Shown here piece by piece: positions 19,613 through 29,800 of a DNA stretch of 49,216 nucleotides (its first letter is position 1; each line of letters starts with the position of its first letter). Origin of the DNA: Saprospiraceae bacterium. GTDB taxonomy: Bacteria > Bacteroidota > Bacteroidia > Chitinophagales > Saprospiraceae. The notes beneath the pieces were generated by a model. It was not told where the DNA came from, did not search any database, and was given only the letters and a program-made list of their open reading frames with translations. Both the position numbers and the translations under genes were made by a program. The stretch is taken from the NCBI GenBank assembly GCA_016717145.1, contig JADKGD010000041.1, forward strand, positions 1 through 49,216. Direction: 5' to 3'.

Positions 19613-21341
19613 ATGAAAAATATTTTTACTTCGTTAATTTTTCTGGCACTTTGCACAACTACCGGATTGAGTCAATTAGTGATTTCAGAGATTTCTTACA
19701 ACCCGCCTGAGTCTAACGCTGATTCACTCGAATACATAGAATTGTATAATGCAGGAACCACGACCTTAAACCTAACAAAATATAAATTTTCGGCAGGAAT
19801 AGATTTTACCTTTCCCAACATGACACTTGATGCTGGAAAGTATATGCTTCTTACGGTAAATGATACAGCTTTTTTCAGAGTATATGGTATCAATACATTA
19901 CAATGGAAGACAGGAGCACTTAGCAACAGCGGTGAAGCCATTTCAATAGTTGACAGTCTGAATAACCCTATTTTTAGTGTAACTTATGCGAAGGTTGCAC
20001 CTTGGCCTACTTTTGCCGAGGGCACTGATGGTGGTGGTAAATCAATAGAACTGTGTATGCCAACTTATAGCAGACCCTACTAAAGGTTCGAACTGGAAAG
20101 TATCCACTAAAGATCTTGGCTTTCAAATCAATGGCAAACAAGTATTTGGAACACCCGGTGCAGTCAATTCAATAACTGAATGCACAAAAACACCTGATTT
20201 TACTATAGAAGTAGCATCTTTTCAGTTCACACCTAAAGATATTACTATAGAGGTAGGTCAAACAATCAGATGGGTAAATAAAGGCGGTGGTCACAACATT
20301 AATGGTACGCAGACAAAATTTCCTGACAATAAAGAAAGTTTTGGCAACGGGGATCCTTCATCCAGTTTGTGGGAATATGATTTCACATTTACAAAGGAAG
20401 GTTTAAACAATTACCAGTGTGATCCTCATGCTTCGTCAGGAATGAAAGGAACTGTGACCGTAAAAGCTCCTGTAGTTATTGATCAATTTCCAAACAGAAC
20501 AATTGCTGCTGTTACGACAACAAAATCTGATGGTGCACTTGATTCTCTAAACATCAATTGCACTTTGAAAGGTATTGTTTACGGCGTGAATCTAAGGCCT
20601 GCTGGTTTACAGTTTACCATTATTGACAATCAAAACAATGGTATCGGCGCATTTAACAATTCGGTCAACTTTGATTATACCGTCAAAGAAGGTGATGAAG
20701 TAGAAGTTAAGGGACAAGTAACCCAGTTTAATGGTTTTGCACAAGTGGTACTGACCGGAGTGAAAAAACTTACGGCAGGAAATACTTTAGTAGTACCTAA
20801 AGTTATTACAAATTTTACTGAAGTCGATGAGTCAAGTCTGGTTACCATAGAAAATTTAACTTTTGTAGACCCGGCCAAATGGGTGAGTGCAGGCGCTGGT
20901 TTTAATATGGAGATGAGCAATGGAAGTACGGTTTTTAATGTCAGAATTGATAATGATATCGATGCCTTTGCTTTACCTATTCCTGGCGGCTCAAAATTTA
21001 ATGTAACAGGCTTGCTTGGCCAATTTGACAATGCCACTCCTTTTACGGAAGGATATCAATTGTTGCCAAGATATATTACTGACTTTGTTTCGTTAAGCAG
21101 TTCATTTGACACTGAATTGGATCCTACTGCAGAAGTTTTTCCAAATCCCGTCAATAACATCGTTACTGTAAAGACAAATTCAAATCCTGATTATATTTCC
21201 ATTTATGATGCAAAAGGAAGCGTTTTGAATACTGTCAAAAACAACTTGCAACTGGATTTTACCTCTTTTAGTTCAGGAGTTTATATGGTCAGATTGGTAA
21301 AAGGTCAAAAAGCTAGTACAATTCGGGTTGTTAAAATATAA
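19613..21341 (+). CDS. T9SS-exported lamin-tail / cupredoxin / OB-fold protein (one frameshift near 20063)
   Basis: Four parts are visible in order. After a signal peptide (MKNIFTSLIFLALCTTTGLS) comes a lamin-tail domain (LVISEISYNPPESNADSLEY, EYIELYNAG, SNSGEAISIVDS). Then a plastocyanin-like domain has a complete type-1 copper ligand set: His in GGGHNING, and Cys, His and Met in YQCDPHASSGMKGT. Next is an OB-fold-like segment (NCTLKGIVYGVNLRPAGLQF, VKEGDEVEVKGQVTQFNG). A T9SS sorting domain (FPNPVNNIVTV, GVYMVRLVKG) ends at 21341. The frame breaks at about 20063; LADPTKGSNWKVSTKD continues in the next frame. The mix resembles secreted nuclease-associated modules without a nuclease. The role is unknown; copper binding is inferred from the ligands. 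Confidence 0.82.
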
Positions 21342-21475
21342 TTGTTGGGACAAATTCTATCTGCAAAATATTTTAATCTATAATAAATAGGGTTTGGTAT
21401 AATATCATTCCACAGTTAGTTTTTATTTGGTCATTTTTGACTAAATATTTTTTTAAAGCCTTAAAATTAAAATTA

Positions 21476-22798
21476 ATGAACAAATTTTTATGTACAATTA
21501 TTTTGTCAAGTGCTTGTATGTTAAGTCAGGCTCAGTTGAATAAAATAGATTTTCAGGAATTTAAACTTGAAAACGGATTACAGGTTATCCTGCATCAGGA
21601 TAAATCAACCCCAATTGTTGCGGTTTCAGTAATGTATCATGTGGGATCAAAAAATGAAAACCCGGACAGAACAGGTTTTGCACATTTCTTCGAACACCTG
21701 CTTTTTGAAGGTTCTGAAAATATAGGTCGAGGTGAATATGATAAATATATTGAAAAAGCAGGAGGAACGCTCAACGCAAATACTTCTATGGACCGGACCT
21801 ATTATTTTGAAATATTGCCGTCCAACCAACTAGAATTGGGACTTTGGCTGGAATCTGAACGAATGCTACATGCAAAAGTTGAAACAGTAGGAATAGAAAC
21901 TCAACGCCAGGTTGTAAAGGAAGAACGCAGACAACGTATCGACAATCAACCATATGGATCATTCCTCGAACAAATCATGCAACGGGCTTACAAAGTACAT
22001 CCTTATAAATGGCCTGTGATCGGATCAATGGCTCATTTGGATGCTGCGGTCGAAGCTGATTACAAAAACTTTTACAAGGACTTTTATGTACCAAACAATG
22101 CAATAGTCTCTATAGCAGGAGATATTGATTACGAGAATGCAAAAGTTTTGGTGACCAAATATTTTGGTTCCATCCCTAAAAGTGCAAAACCTGTTTATAG
22201 GCCATCTGCTATCGAACCTGCTTTAGGAGGAGAAGTGCGGGATACATTCTATGACAACATTCAGTTGCCAGGTGTAATTATGGCTTACAGAATTCCTGCT
22301 GCAGGTACGCCTGACTATTATGCCGTATCCATGTTAGGTACATTATTATCACAGGGAGAATCATCAAGACTTCAAAAAGCTTTAGTAGACGAGCAACAAA
22401 AAGCTGTTGCGGTAGGCAATTTTCCATTGGATCTTGAAAATCCGGGTGTTTCTATCGCATATGGCATTTGTAGTATGGGTACAGATCCACTTGCTGCTGA
22501 AATGGCCATTTCTAATGAAATTGATAAAATAAAAACAGAAACAATATCTGATGATGAATTTCAAAAATTAAAGAATCAGGTTGAAAACGATTTTGTTACT
22601 TCCAATTCCAGGGTTGCAGGTATAGCAGAAAGTTTGGCAAATTACAAAATGTATTATGGCGACGCAAACCTTATCAATACGGAATTGCAGAGGTTTCTTT
22701 CCGTAACAAAAGATGATATCAAACGTGTAGCTAATAAATACTATAACAAGAACAATAGGGTGGTGATGCATTATCTGCCTAAACCTGTAAATCCTTAA
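21476..22798 (+). CDS. M16 family zinc metallopeptidase (active subunit)
   Basis: Pitrilysin/insulinase-like peptidase of about 440 residues, the short processing-peptidase form. The inverted zinc motif HFFEH sits in TGFAHFFEHLLFEGSENI, and the distal Glu lies in VVKEERRQRIDNQPYG. The first M16 domain is followed by the M16C half (FYVPNNAIVSIAGDIDYENA; YFGSIPKSAKP). I prefer the ATG at 21476 over 21437 because a signal peptide (MNKFLCTIILSSACMLSQAQ) begins there, which places the enzyme in the periplasm or at the cell surface. It lies 55 bp upstream of a partner that lacks the zinc motif; such pairs act as heterodimers. Confidence 0.93.
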   Translation: MNKFLCTIILSSACMLSQAQLNKIDFQEFKLENGLQVILHQDKSTPIVAVSVMYHVGSKNENPDRTGFAHFFEHLLFEGSENIGRGEYDKYIEKAGGTLNANTSMDRTYYFEILPSNQLELGLWLESERMLHAKVETVGIETQRQVVKEERRQRIDNQPYGSFLEQIMQRAYKVHPYKWPVIGSMAHLDAAVEADYKNFYKDFYVPNNAIVSIAGDIDYENAKVLVTKYFGSIPKSAKPVYRPSAIEPALGGEVRDTFYDNIQLPGVIMAYRIPAAGTPDYYAVSMLGTLLSQGESSRLQKALVDEQQKAVAVGNFPLDLENPGVSIAYGICSMGTDPLAAEMAISNEIDKIKTETISDDEFQKLKNQVENDFVTSNSRVAGIAESLANYKMYYGDANLINTELQRFLSVTKDDIKRVANKYYNKNNRVVMHYLPKPVNP

Positions 22799-22853
22799 AT
22801 CTTATTAAATTATTTCAAGAATCAAAGTTAAAATTAAAGATAAATAAAAGATA

Positions 22854-24983
22854 ATGAAGCAATTAATCATCTTATTAAGCTCTATTTTATTATTCAGCCA
22901 TTGCGCTAAAAAATCAAGTGATATGATGGGCTCGGCATCACCAACAGTCGACAAGACATGGCGCAAAATGGCTCCGGGGCCTGCTGCTGCCCGCGACATC
23001 GCCTTGGGCAATTATACAACATTTGATTTAGCAAATGGCTTAAAAGTTATTGTTGTAGAGAACCATAAACTTCCAAGAGTGTCCTACCAATTGTCACTAA
23101 ATAATGAGGCATTGATAGAAGGTGACAAAGCCGGCTACACAAGTTTTGCCGGAGACCTCCTAAGTAAGGGAACTTCTACTCGAAACAAATCTCAGATTGA
23201 TGAAACAATTGATTACATTGGTGCAAGTCTGAATACCTCATCAACAGGAATTTTCGCTACATCATTAAAAAAACACAGTGACAAATTACTTGATGTGATG
23301 GCAGACGTACTGTACAATCCAGTTTTTCCAAAAGAGGAATTTGAGAAGCTGAGAAAGCGCACAGCATCTAATTTGTCTACGGCTAAAACCAATCCTGAAG
23401 CCATCGCGGGTAATATTAAAAGCATAGTTAACTATGGCAAAAATCACCCATATGGCGAAGTTCAGACAGAAGAGACAATCAAAAATATTACGATTGAATC
23501 ATGTAAAGAATATTACAAGACTTATTTTAAGCCTAATAACGCCTACCTGGTAATTGTAGGTGATATTACTCCGGAGTTGGCTAAAATGCAGGCTGAAAAA
23601 TATTTTAATAAATGGGAGAAAGGAGATGTCCCATCACACACGTATGTTATGCCACTTGGCCCAAAAGGAAAAAATGTTGCTTTTGGTGATAAGGCTGGCG
23701 CTGTTCAGTCTGTTATAAATATCTCATATCCGGTAGATATGAAACCGGGAAGTGTCGATGCCATAAAAGCAAATGTAATGAATTCAATTCTTGGAGGCGG
23801 CATTTTTAGCGGTCGCTTGATGCAAAATCTCAGGGAAAAGAAAGCATATACATATGGAGCGAGGTCAAATATTTCAAATGATAGACTTGTTGGCAATTTT
23901 AATGCATTTGCTAGTGTACGAAATGAGGTTACGGATAGTTCAGTTACTGAATTCATTTACGAATTGGAACGAATCATCAAGGAACCTGTGAGCGTCGAGG
24001 ACTTACAATTATCAAAAAATAGTCTGGCTGGAAATTTTGCCCGTTCACTCGAGTCGCCCCAAACCATTGCAAATTTTGCCTTGAATACATTCAGGTATAA
24101 TCTACCGAAAGACTATTACAACAATTATCTGAAAAACCTTGAGGCTGTAAATGTAGCGGATATCAGTCAAATGTCCATGAAGTATATCAGACCTGAGAAT
24201 TGTAACATTATTGTGGTAGGAAATAAAGATAATGTAGCTGACAAGCTGAAAAAATTTGATTCAGACGGAGTTATTGATTTTTATGACCCTTTTGGTAAAA
24301 AATTGGAGGAGAAAAAAATAGAACTATCACCTGATGTGACTGCAGCCGGAATTATTGCTGACTACATAAACGCTATAGGCGGCGCCGAAAAATTGAAGGC
24401 GGTAAAAACAAAATATGTGTCCATGAAAACGTCTATGATGGGTCAGGATGCCACTTTTGAAACCTATCATGCCGCTAATCCAAATAAATTTGCGCTAAAA
24501 ATAGTAATGATGGGTATGACTGTAAATGAACAAAAATTTGATGGAGTTAAAGGAATTCAAAGTCAAATGGGTCAGAAAAAAACGGTAACAGATGGTCCTG
24601 AATTGGAAACACTTAAGGAACAGGCAATAATGTTTGATCAATTGTATTACAATTTACCCGGCTATAAACTTGAGGTTAAAAGCATAGAAAATATAGATGG
24701 CGTAAACTGTTATAAAGTTGTAGTCACAAATCCTAAACAAGAGATTACAACTGAATTTTATGATATTAAATCAAATTTACTGGTTAGAAGCATGCAATCA
24801 AAAGAGATGAAAGGACAATCATCAAACATAACCACTGATTATAAAGATTATAAGGATGTAAGTGGTATCATGATACCATTTACCTCAACAATTACAGGTG
24901 CCATGCCGGCACCTATGGTATTGGAAACAGTCACCATTGATATAAATAAAGTAGTTGCCGATGAAGTATTTAAAGTAGAATAA
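22854..24983 (+). CDS. M16 family catalytically inactive partner with C-terminal LolA-like extension
   Basis: Signal or lipoprotein N-terminus (MKQLIILLSSILLFSHCAKK; the Cys at residue 17 is a plausible but imperfect lipobox). The first M16 domain keeps the fold (YTTFDLANGLKVIVVENHKL), but where HxxEH should be it has GYTSFAGDLLSKGTST, so zinc binding is lost. The second M16 domain has the R/Y residues of substrate-binding subunits (RLMQNLREKKAYTYGARSNI). Residues about 490-709 form an extra domain with a beta-rich pattern like LolA-type outer-membrane lipoprotein sorting proteins (YINAIGGAEKLKAVKTKYVS, EFYDIKSNLLVRS, DYKDYKDVSGIMIPF). It is probably co-transcribed with the active subunit. 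A terminator follows. Confidence 0.9.
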   Translation: MKQLIILLSSILLFSHCAKKSSDMMGSASPTVDKTWRKMAPGPAAARDIALGNYTTFDLANGLKVIVVENHKLPRVSYQLSLNNEALIEGDKAGYTSFAGDLLSKGTSTRNKSQIDETIDYIGASLNTSSTGIFATSLKKHSDKLLDVMADVLYNPVFPKEEFEKLRKRTASNLSTAKTNPEAIAGNIKSIVNYGKNHPYGEVQTEETIKNITIESCKEYYKTYFKPNNAYLVIVGDITPELAKMQAEKYFNKWEKGDVPSHTYVMPLGPKGKNVAFGDKAGAVQSVINISYPVDMKPGSVDAIKANVMNSILGGGIFSGRLMQNLREKKAYTYGARSNISNDRLVGNFNAFASVRNEVTDSSVTEFIYELERIIKEPVSVEDLQLSKNSLAGNFARSLESPQTIANFALNTFRYNLPKDYYNNYLKNLEAVNVADISQMSMKYIRPENCNIIVVGNKDNVADKLKKFDSDGVIDFYDPFGKKLEEKKIELSPDVTAAGIIADYINAIGGAEKLKAVKTKYVSMKTSMMGQDATFETYHAANPNKFALKIVMMGMTVNEQKFDGVKGIQSQMGQKKTVTDGPELETLKEQAIMFDQLYYNLPGYKLEVKSIENIDGVNCYKVVVTNPKQEITTEFYDIKSNLLVRSMQSKEMKGQSSNITTDYKDYKDVSGIMIPFTSTITGAMPAPMVLETVTIDINKVVADEVFKVE

Positions 24984-25004
24984 TCATATTTCAACTAATA
25001 TGAC

Positions 25005-25041
25005 AAAGGGTGTAATAAAAAAATTGCACCCTTTTTTTTTT
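25005..25041 (+). terminator. Intrinsic terminator after the M16 pair
   Basis: AAAGGGTGTAAT (25005-25016) pairs with ATTGCACCCTTT (25023-25034) in a 12-bp stem with one G-U pair, followed by a T-rich run. It lies 22 bases after the stop at 24983. Confidence 0.88.
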
Positions 25042-25117
25042 ATTTTTTTTGGGGGTAGATGCTTGAAAGTGTGTCTTATGATAGTACACTTATACTTTGA
25101 TGAGTTTTTAGTACCCA

Positions 25118-25621
25118 ATGAAAAGCCAAAATCACAGTCTGCTATTTTTAATGTTGATGTATTTTTCGACTCATACAATTGGACAACAGTCGCATTTGGA
25201 GATTGATAAAATATTAACTATACCCAAATCCTTAGAATGGAAGTATGAGTCTGAAAAGAAAATTTCCAATATTCAAAAAGATTTTGATATAAAAGGACTT
25301 ATTGAAAAAGAAAATAAGGTTTCTGAGGAGATGTGCCGCGTTATTAATGTCTCCGAACTAAAAACAAACTATAGTCTATATGAAACACTAAAGGACAATA
25401 AAGCAGAAGGGGTATTTTATACTTTTGATGATGAAATGGAAATTATTTATACCATGGAAAATTATCGTTCCTTAGTAAGCGGTCAAAAAATGATTATATT
25501 AAAAACTTATATTTGTCGAGATACTAAAATTACCGTCCTTAAAATGATAAGTTGCGATACATTGTTATCACAAAACAAACTGGTTTTAAATCAATTTATC
25601 GATAGTTATAGTAAAAAATAA
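25118..25621 (+). CDS. Small secreted protein of unknown function
   Basis: A 167-residue protein with a hydrophobic N-terminal signal (LLFLMLMYFSTHTIGQQS). I recognise no family. The mature part is Lys/Glu-rich and mixed alpha/beta, with MENYRSLVSGQKMIILKTYI near the centre and two or three Cys (EEMCRV, YICRDT, ISCDT). It sits alone between the terminator of the M16 operon and the convergent AraC gene, so it has its own promoter. TATACTTTG at about 25091 is one base off the TAnnTTTG spacing. Confidence 0.6.
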   Translation: MKSQNHSLLFLMLMYFSTHTIGQQSHLEIDKILTIPKSLEWKYESEKKISNIQKDFDIKGLIEKENKVSEEMCRVINVSELKTNYSLYETLKDNKAEGVFYTFDDEMEIIYTMENYRSLVSGQKMIILKTYICRDTKITVLKMISCDTLLSQNKLVLNQFIDSYSKK

Positions 25622-25727
25622 AGACAATTTGAATTAATCTGGCTCACATTTGTTTTCCAACTTATTAAAGTATAAATACTTATAGTCTTTACCAATAAAT
25701 CACTTTCAATATTTGCACTCAGAAAAA

Positions 25728-26705
25728 TTATAAATGCAGAATCCTGGTTGAATAAATCATAGGTTTTATGATTTTATTATTTTGTTCATCTGAGGGCACA
25801 AATTGCCATGGAGTGACTTGTTTGTCCCAGGTGAATTCACCATTCTGTAAATATTTTTTTCTAAAGCCATTTGGGGTGAATCCCCGGTATTTTTTAAAGA
25901 GACGATTGAAATTTGCAAGGTTGTTAAAACCGGACGCATATCCAATTTCGCTGATAGTTTTATCGGATTCAAGAATCAACTTACATGCTTTTCCCAGACG
26001 CATATCGATCAGAAAGTCGCTGAAACTTCTGAAAGATTGTTTTTGAAAAAAATGACTGAATACATTTTCACTCATTTGAACCTGATCAGCCACACTTTTC
26101 ATTTTAAATTCCGGATCTGCATAATGCTGCATGATATATGCATAAGCAATTTGAATTCTGTTTTCATTGGCCTTAGGACTTACAGTGTCAAATTCCAAAA
26201 ATGATAAAAACCTTTTTTCAGAATTTTTCGATAGGACATCAAGCAGTTTTAGGAAAGATATGGTATTTTCGAAACCTTTGTTTTCAGTCATTTCAACCAT
26301 AATGTTTCGTGCGATTTCAAATGTTTTGCCATAAAATTGAATGCCACGTACAGATTCTTTCAATAAATTTCGAATAGCATAAAAGCTATCTTTCAACATC
26401 ATGCTGTTCGAAAATTGTTTACCATCAAACTGGATGGTTATTACTCTATAGGGCTTGCCGTTTTTTATAAGATCATTATCACCATACCACTTATGATAAA
26501 GGTAAGGGCCTAAAATGACCAGATCATTTTCTTCATAATTTTCTGTTGAATCGCCTACTACTCGTTTGCCGGACATACCCATGATAAGATTTATCTCTAT
26601 TTCCTGATGATTGTGAATGGGGTAGTCAAATCCATTATTTGTAGAGTCCAGAACCACACAAATATCATTTTCTTTTAATGGGGTATTTTCTCTAAACACA
26701 TTCAT
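25728..26705 (-). CDS. AraC-family transcriptional regulator of the PUL
   Basis: 325 residues. The N-terminal cupin-like sensor has PIHNHQEIEINLIMGMSGKR and an effector-pocket pattern. Residues about 185-290 form the paired HTH: MKSVADQVQMSENVFSHFFQ (first helix-turn-helix) and KTISEIGYASGFNNLANFNR with LFKKYRGFTPNGFRK (second; the most conserved AraC signature). It is transcribed away from susC, sharing a 190-bp intergenic region, so the likely role is control of the sugar-utilisation genes to its right. Ligand and operator are not visible. Most glycan PULs use a hybrid two-component or SusR regulator; AraC-type control is also known. Confidence 0.92.
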   Translation of the reverse strand: MNVFRENTPLKENDICVVLDSTNNGFDYPIHNHQEIEINLIMGMSGKRVVGDSTENYEENDLVILGPYLYHKWYGDNDLIKNGKPYRVITIQFDGKQFSNSMMLKDSFYAIRNLLKESVRGIQFYGKTFEIARNIMVEMTENKGFENTISFLKLLDVLSKNSEKRFLSFLEFDTVSPKANENRIQIAYAYIMQHYADPEFKMKSVADQVQMSENVFSHFFQKQSFRSFSDFLIDMRLGKACKLILESDKTISEIGYASGFNNLANFNRLFKKYRGFTPNGFRKKYLQNGEFTWDKQVTPWQFVPSDEQNNKIIKPMIYSTRILHL

Positions 26706-26856
26706 TTTATATTAATTTTTACTATTTGGTAAAAAGGTGATTCGTATCCTTAAATACAGTTAGTGAAAGAAAGTATCTAATTTAGAATTTCAGCAACAAT
26801 TCATAAAAGTATTGAATAAAATCATAAAAGTATCATTTTTATAATAATATAAGATC

Positions 26857-26864
26857 TAAATTTG
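26857..26864 (+). promoter_or_regulatory. Candidate promoter of the PUL operon
   Basis: TAAATTTG matches the TAnnTTTG -7 element 32 bases before the susC ATG at 26896, with a T-rich TTTTT around 26836 where the -33 element is expected. The stretch between this box and the AraC start (26705) would hold the regulator's operator. Repeats of ATAAAAGTAT at about 26801 and 26823 are candidate half-sites. Confidence 0.5.
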
Positions 26865-26895
26865 TCCTATTAGCATAAAATTTCAAGAAATAGTA

Positions 26896-29800
26896 ATGAA
26901 AACAAAATATATACTAAAAATATGTAAATTACGTAATATTATTAGCCTATTTTGTATATTTGCATTATTTATAATATCACTTCCAGTTTTTTCTCAAGGA
27001 CTAATTGTCAAAGGTATTGTAACCGAACTGGATGGCACTCCTATGATCGGTGTTGAAATATTGGAAAAAAATACCACGAATGGTACCATAACTGATATTG
27101 ATGGTACATATGATATAAAAGTTAGTTCCGCAGAATCAATTTTAATATTTAATTATCTTGGTTATGCAACACAGGAAGTGATAGTTGGAAACAAACTGGT
27201 TATAGATATTGTGATGGAAGCGGATTCCAAGATACTCGAAGATATTATTGTAACTGGTTACAGAAAAGAAACCCGGTCTGATGTCTCTACTTCCATTTCA
27301 TCGATCAAATCAAGAGATGTAGAAAAACTGGTTGTGTCAGGCATAGAACAAGCTTTACAAGGGCAGGCCCCCGGCATTTCAGTAACACAGGTCACGGGAG
27401 CACCCGGTGATGATATGGCAGTAAGGATAAGAGGTGCAGGTACCTTAGGTAATAATAATCCTTTATTTATAGTCGATGGTGTGCCGACTTCAGGCAATAT
27501 TAATATGTTTTCTGTAAATGACATCCAGTCTATTGAAGTCCTCAAGGACGGTGCAGCAGCTGCAATATATGGATCAAGGGCATCAAATGGCGTCGTTCTC
27601 GTAACCACAAAGAGAGGAAAATCAGGTAAGACTGTATTTTCATTAAATGTTTCTAGTGGCGTACAAACACCAATTAAATTGCCCGATTTGCTAAATTCGA
27701 GTGAATACCTGACCATAAGAAATGAGGCTATTACCAATGCAAATAAACTTAGAAATCCAGCTAATCAGATAGCAACATATGATCCTGCAATACTGGACAC
27801 ATTACCTGATGTAAACTGGCTGGAACGCGTTTTTTCAAATGCTCCAATCAGAAAATATTCACTCTCCGCAATGACAGGAACGGATAATAGTAATCTTTAT
27901 ATTTCAGCAGATTATCAGGAACAGGATGGTATTTTCAGAGGACAGAGTTTTAAAAAATATCAGGCCAGAATTAACGGAGAAACCGGCAATAATTGGATAA
28001 AAGTTGGAAATAATCTTTCTTTTGGCCACACTACCAGAAAAGTGATCGGATCTTCGGGTGATGGTTTTGGACCGGGTAATGAATTAAGCGCGGTGCGTTT
28101 TGCATTGATAGCTGCGCCTGTTTTTTCAGGAATAAATAAAGACGGCTCTAATGTAAATGTAACGTCCTTGCTTGGAGATCCTTTATTGTATGGTGATGGA
28201 AATGCCAATCCTCTGGTTTTAATAGATCAGACTGACTGGCACATAGACAGAAGCAGGGTTTTTGGGAATGTTTTTGCAGAAGTAAATTTGATTAAAGGTC
28301 TTAAAATCAGAACCACTTTGGGCGGTGATTTTAGTTTTGAGAAGGAAAAGTTATTTAAACAATTTTTATCAGCCGCCATTTATAATCCCACTTCACTCAA
28401 CGAAGGCAGGGTTATAAATCAATCATTAATCTGGAACACAACAGCAAATTATGAACATAAGTTTGGTAAACATAAAATGTCTGTATTAGCAGGCACTGAA
28501 GCTATATCCAATCATACAGATTACCTTGGAGCTTCCGCCAATAATTTCAAACGAACCGATCCACTTTTCAGATACTTAAATTCATCAATTGCGGAAGACA
28601 TAAAAAATCTAGGCGTATCAGGAATAGCTACTGAATGGGGACTGGTATCTTATTTTGGATTAGGGTCCTATAATTATGATAATAGATTTTTGATAAGTGG
28701 TGCCTTGAGAAGAGATGGCTCATCCAGATTCGGAAAAGATAACAGGTGGGGTATATTTCCTTCCGTGTCTGCAGGATGGGTGGTTTCAAATGAAACCTTT
28801 CTTAAGGGAAGTCCTGTTGTTTCCGAACTAAAGCTTAGGGCAAGTTGGGGCAAATTGGGTAATCAGGAAATAGGTGTTTATCCTTACAGTTCTTTAGTGA
28901 GCGTTGGCAATCGTGTATATACTTTTGGTGATAAAATAGTTACGGGTGCATCTATTTTGGAAACTGGAAATAGTGACATAAGGTGGGAATCAAGCACTCA
29001 AACTAATCTTGGTTTTGACCTCGGTCTTTGGAATGACAAATTAACCTTCACTGCTGATTTTTTTAGTAAAGTATCAAAAGATGTTTTGGTAAGGGTGCCA
29101 ATACCTCAGTCTGGTGGTTCGACCAGAGCACCTTATGTTAATGCAGCTTCCATCGAAAACAAGGGCATGGAATTAGCATTATCATACAGATCAGGTGGAA
29201 AGGATTTTAACTATTTCATCACACCTAATATCTCTGTCATTAAGAATCAGGTATTATCCATTGCGGGTAGTGAACCAATCTTGGGAGGCTTTGGACTTTC
29301 AGATGGGCCGATTACCAAAACAGAACCTGGAAGACCAATTGGGTCATTTTTTTTATGGGAGATGCAAGGTTTATTTCAAAACCAGGAAGAAATTGCAGCC
29401 AGTCCATTCCAGTCCAAAGATACAAGACCAGGTGATGTAAAATTTAAAGATTTTAATAATGATAATGTCATAGATGACAAAGACAGATCGCATGCAGGCA
29501 ATCCATTTCCTGATTTTACATACGGCATGCAGTTTGGGTTTAACTGGAAAGATCTGGATTTATCAGTGATGCTTCAGGGCGTTCAAGGCAATGATGTTTA
29601 TTTTTTATATGGAAACTTTGCTTATGAAACTCAGTCAAGAGGTTTTAATTCTTATGCAGAAATTCTGAATAGGTGGACTCCTGAAAATACCAATACAAAT
29701 ATACCTAAGGTGAGCCTTGACGACAGGAATGGAAATAGAAGGCCTTCAACAAGATTTTTATATGATGGGTCATACATGAGGATCAGGAATATTTCAATAG

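Noticed and set aside
25000..25206. A 68-codon plus-strand frame starting inside the terminator
   Set aside because: It begins in the hairpin and poly-T tract and is in a different frame from the signal-peptide protein at 25118.
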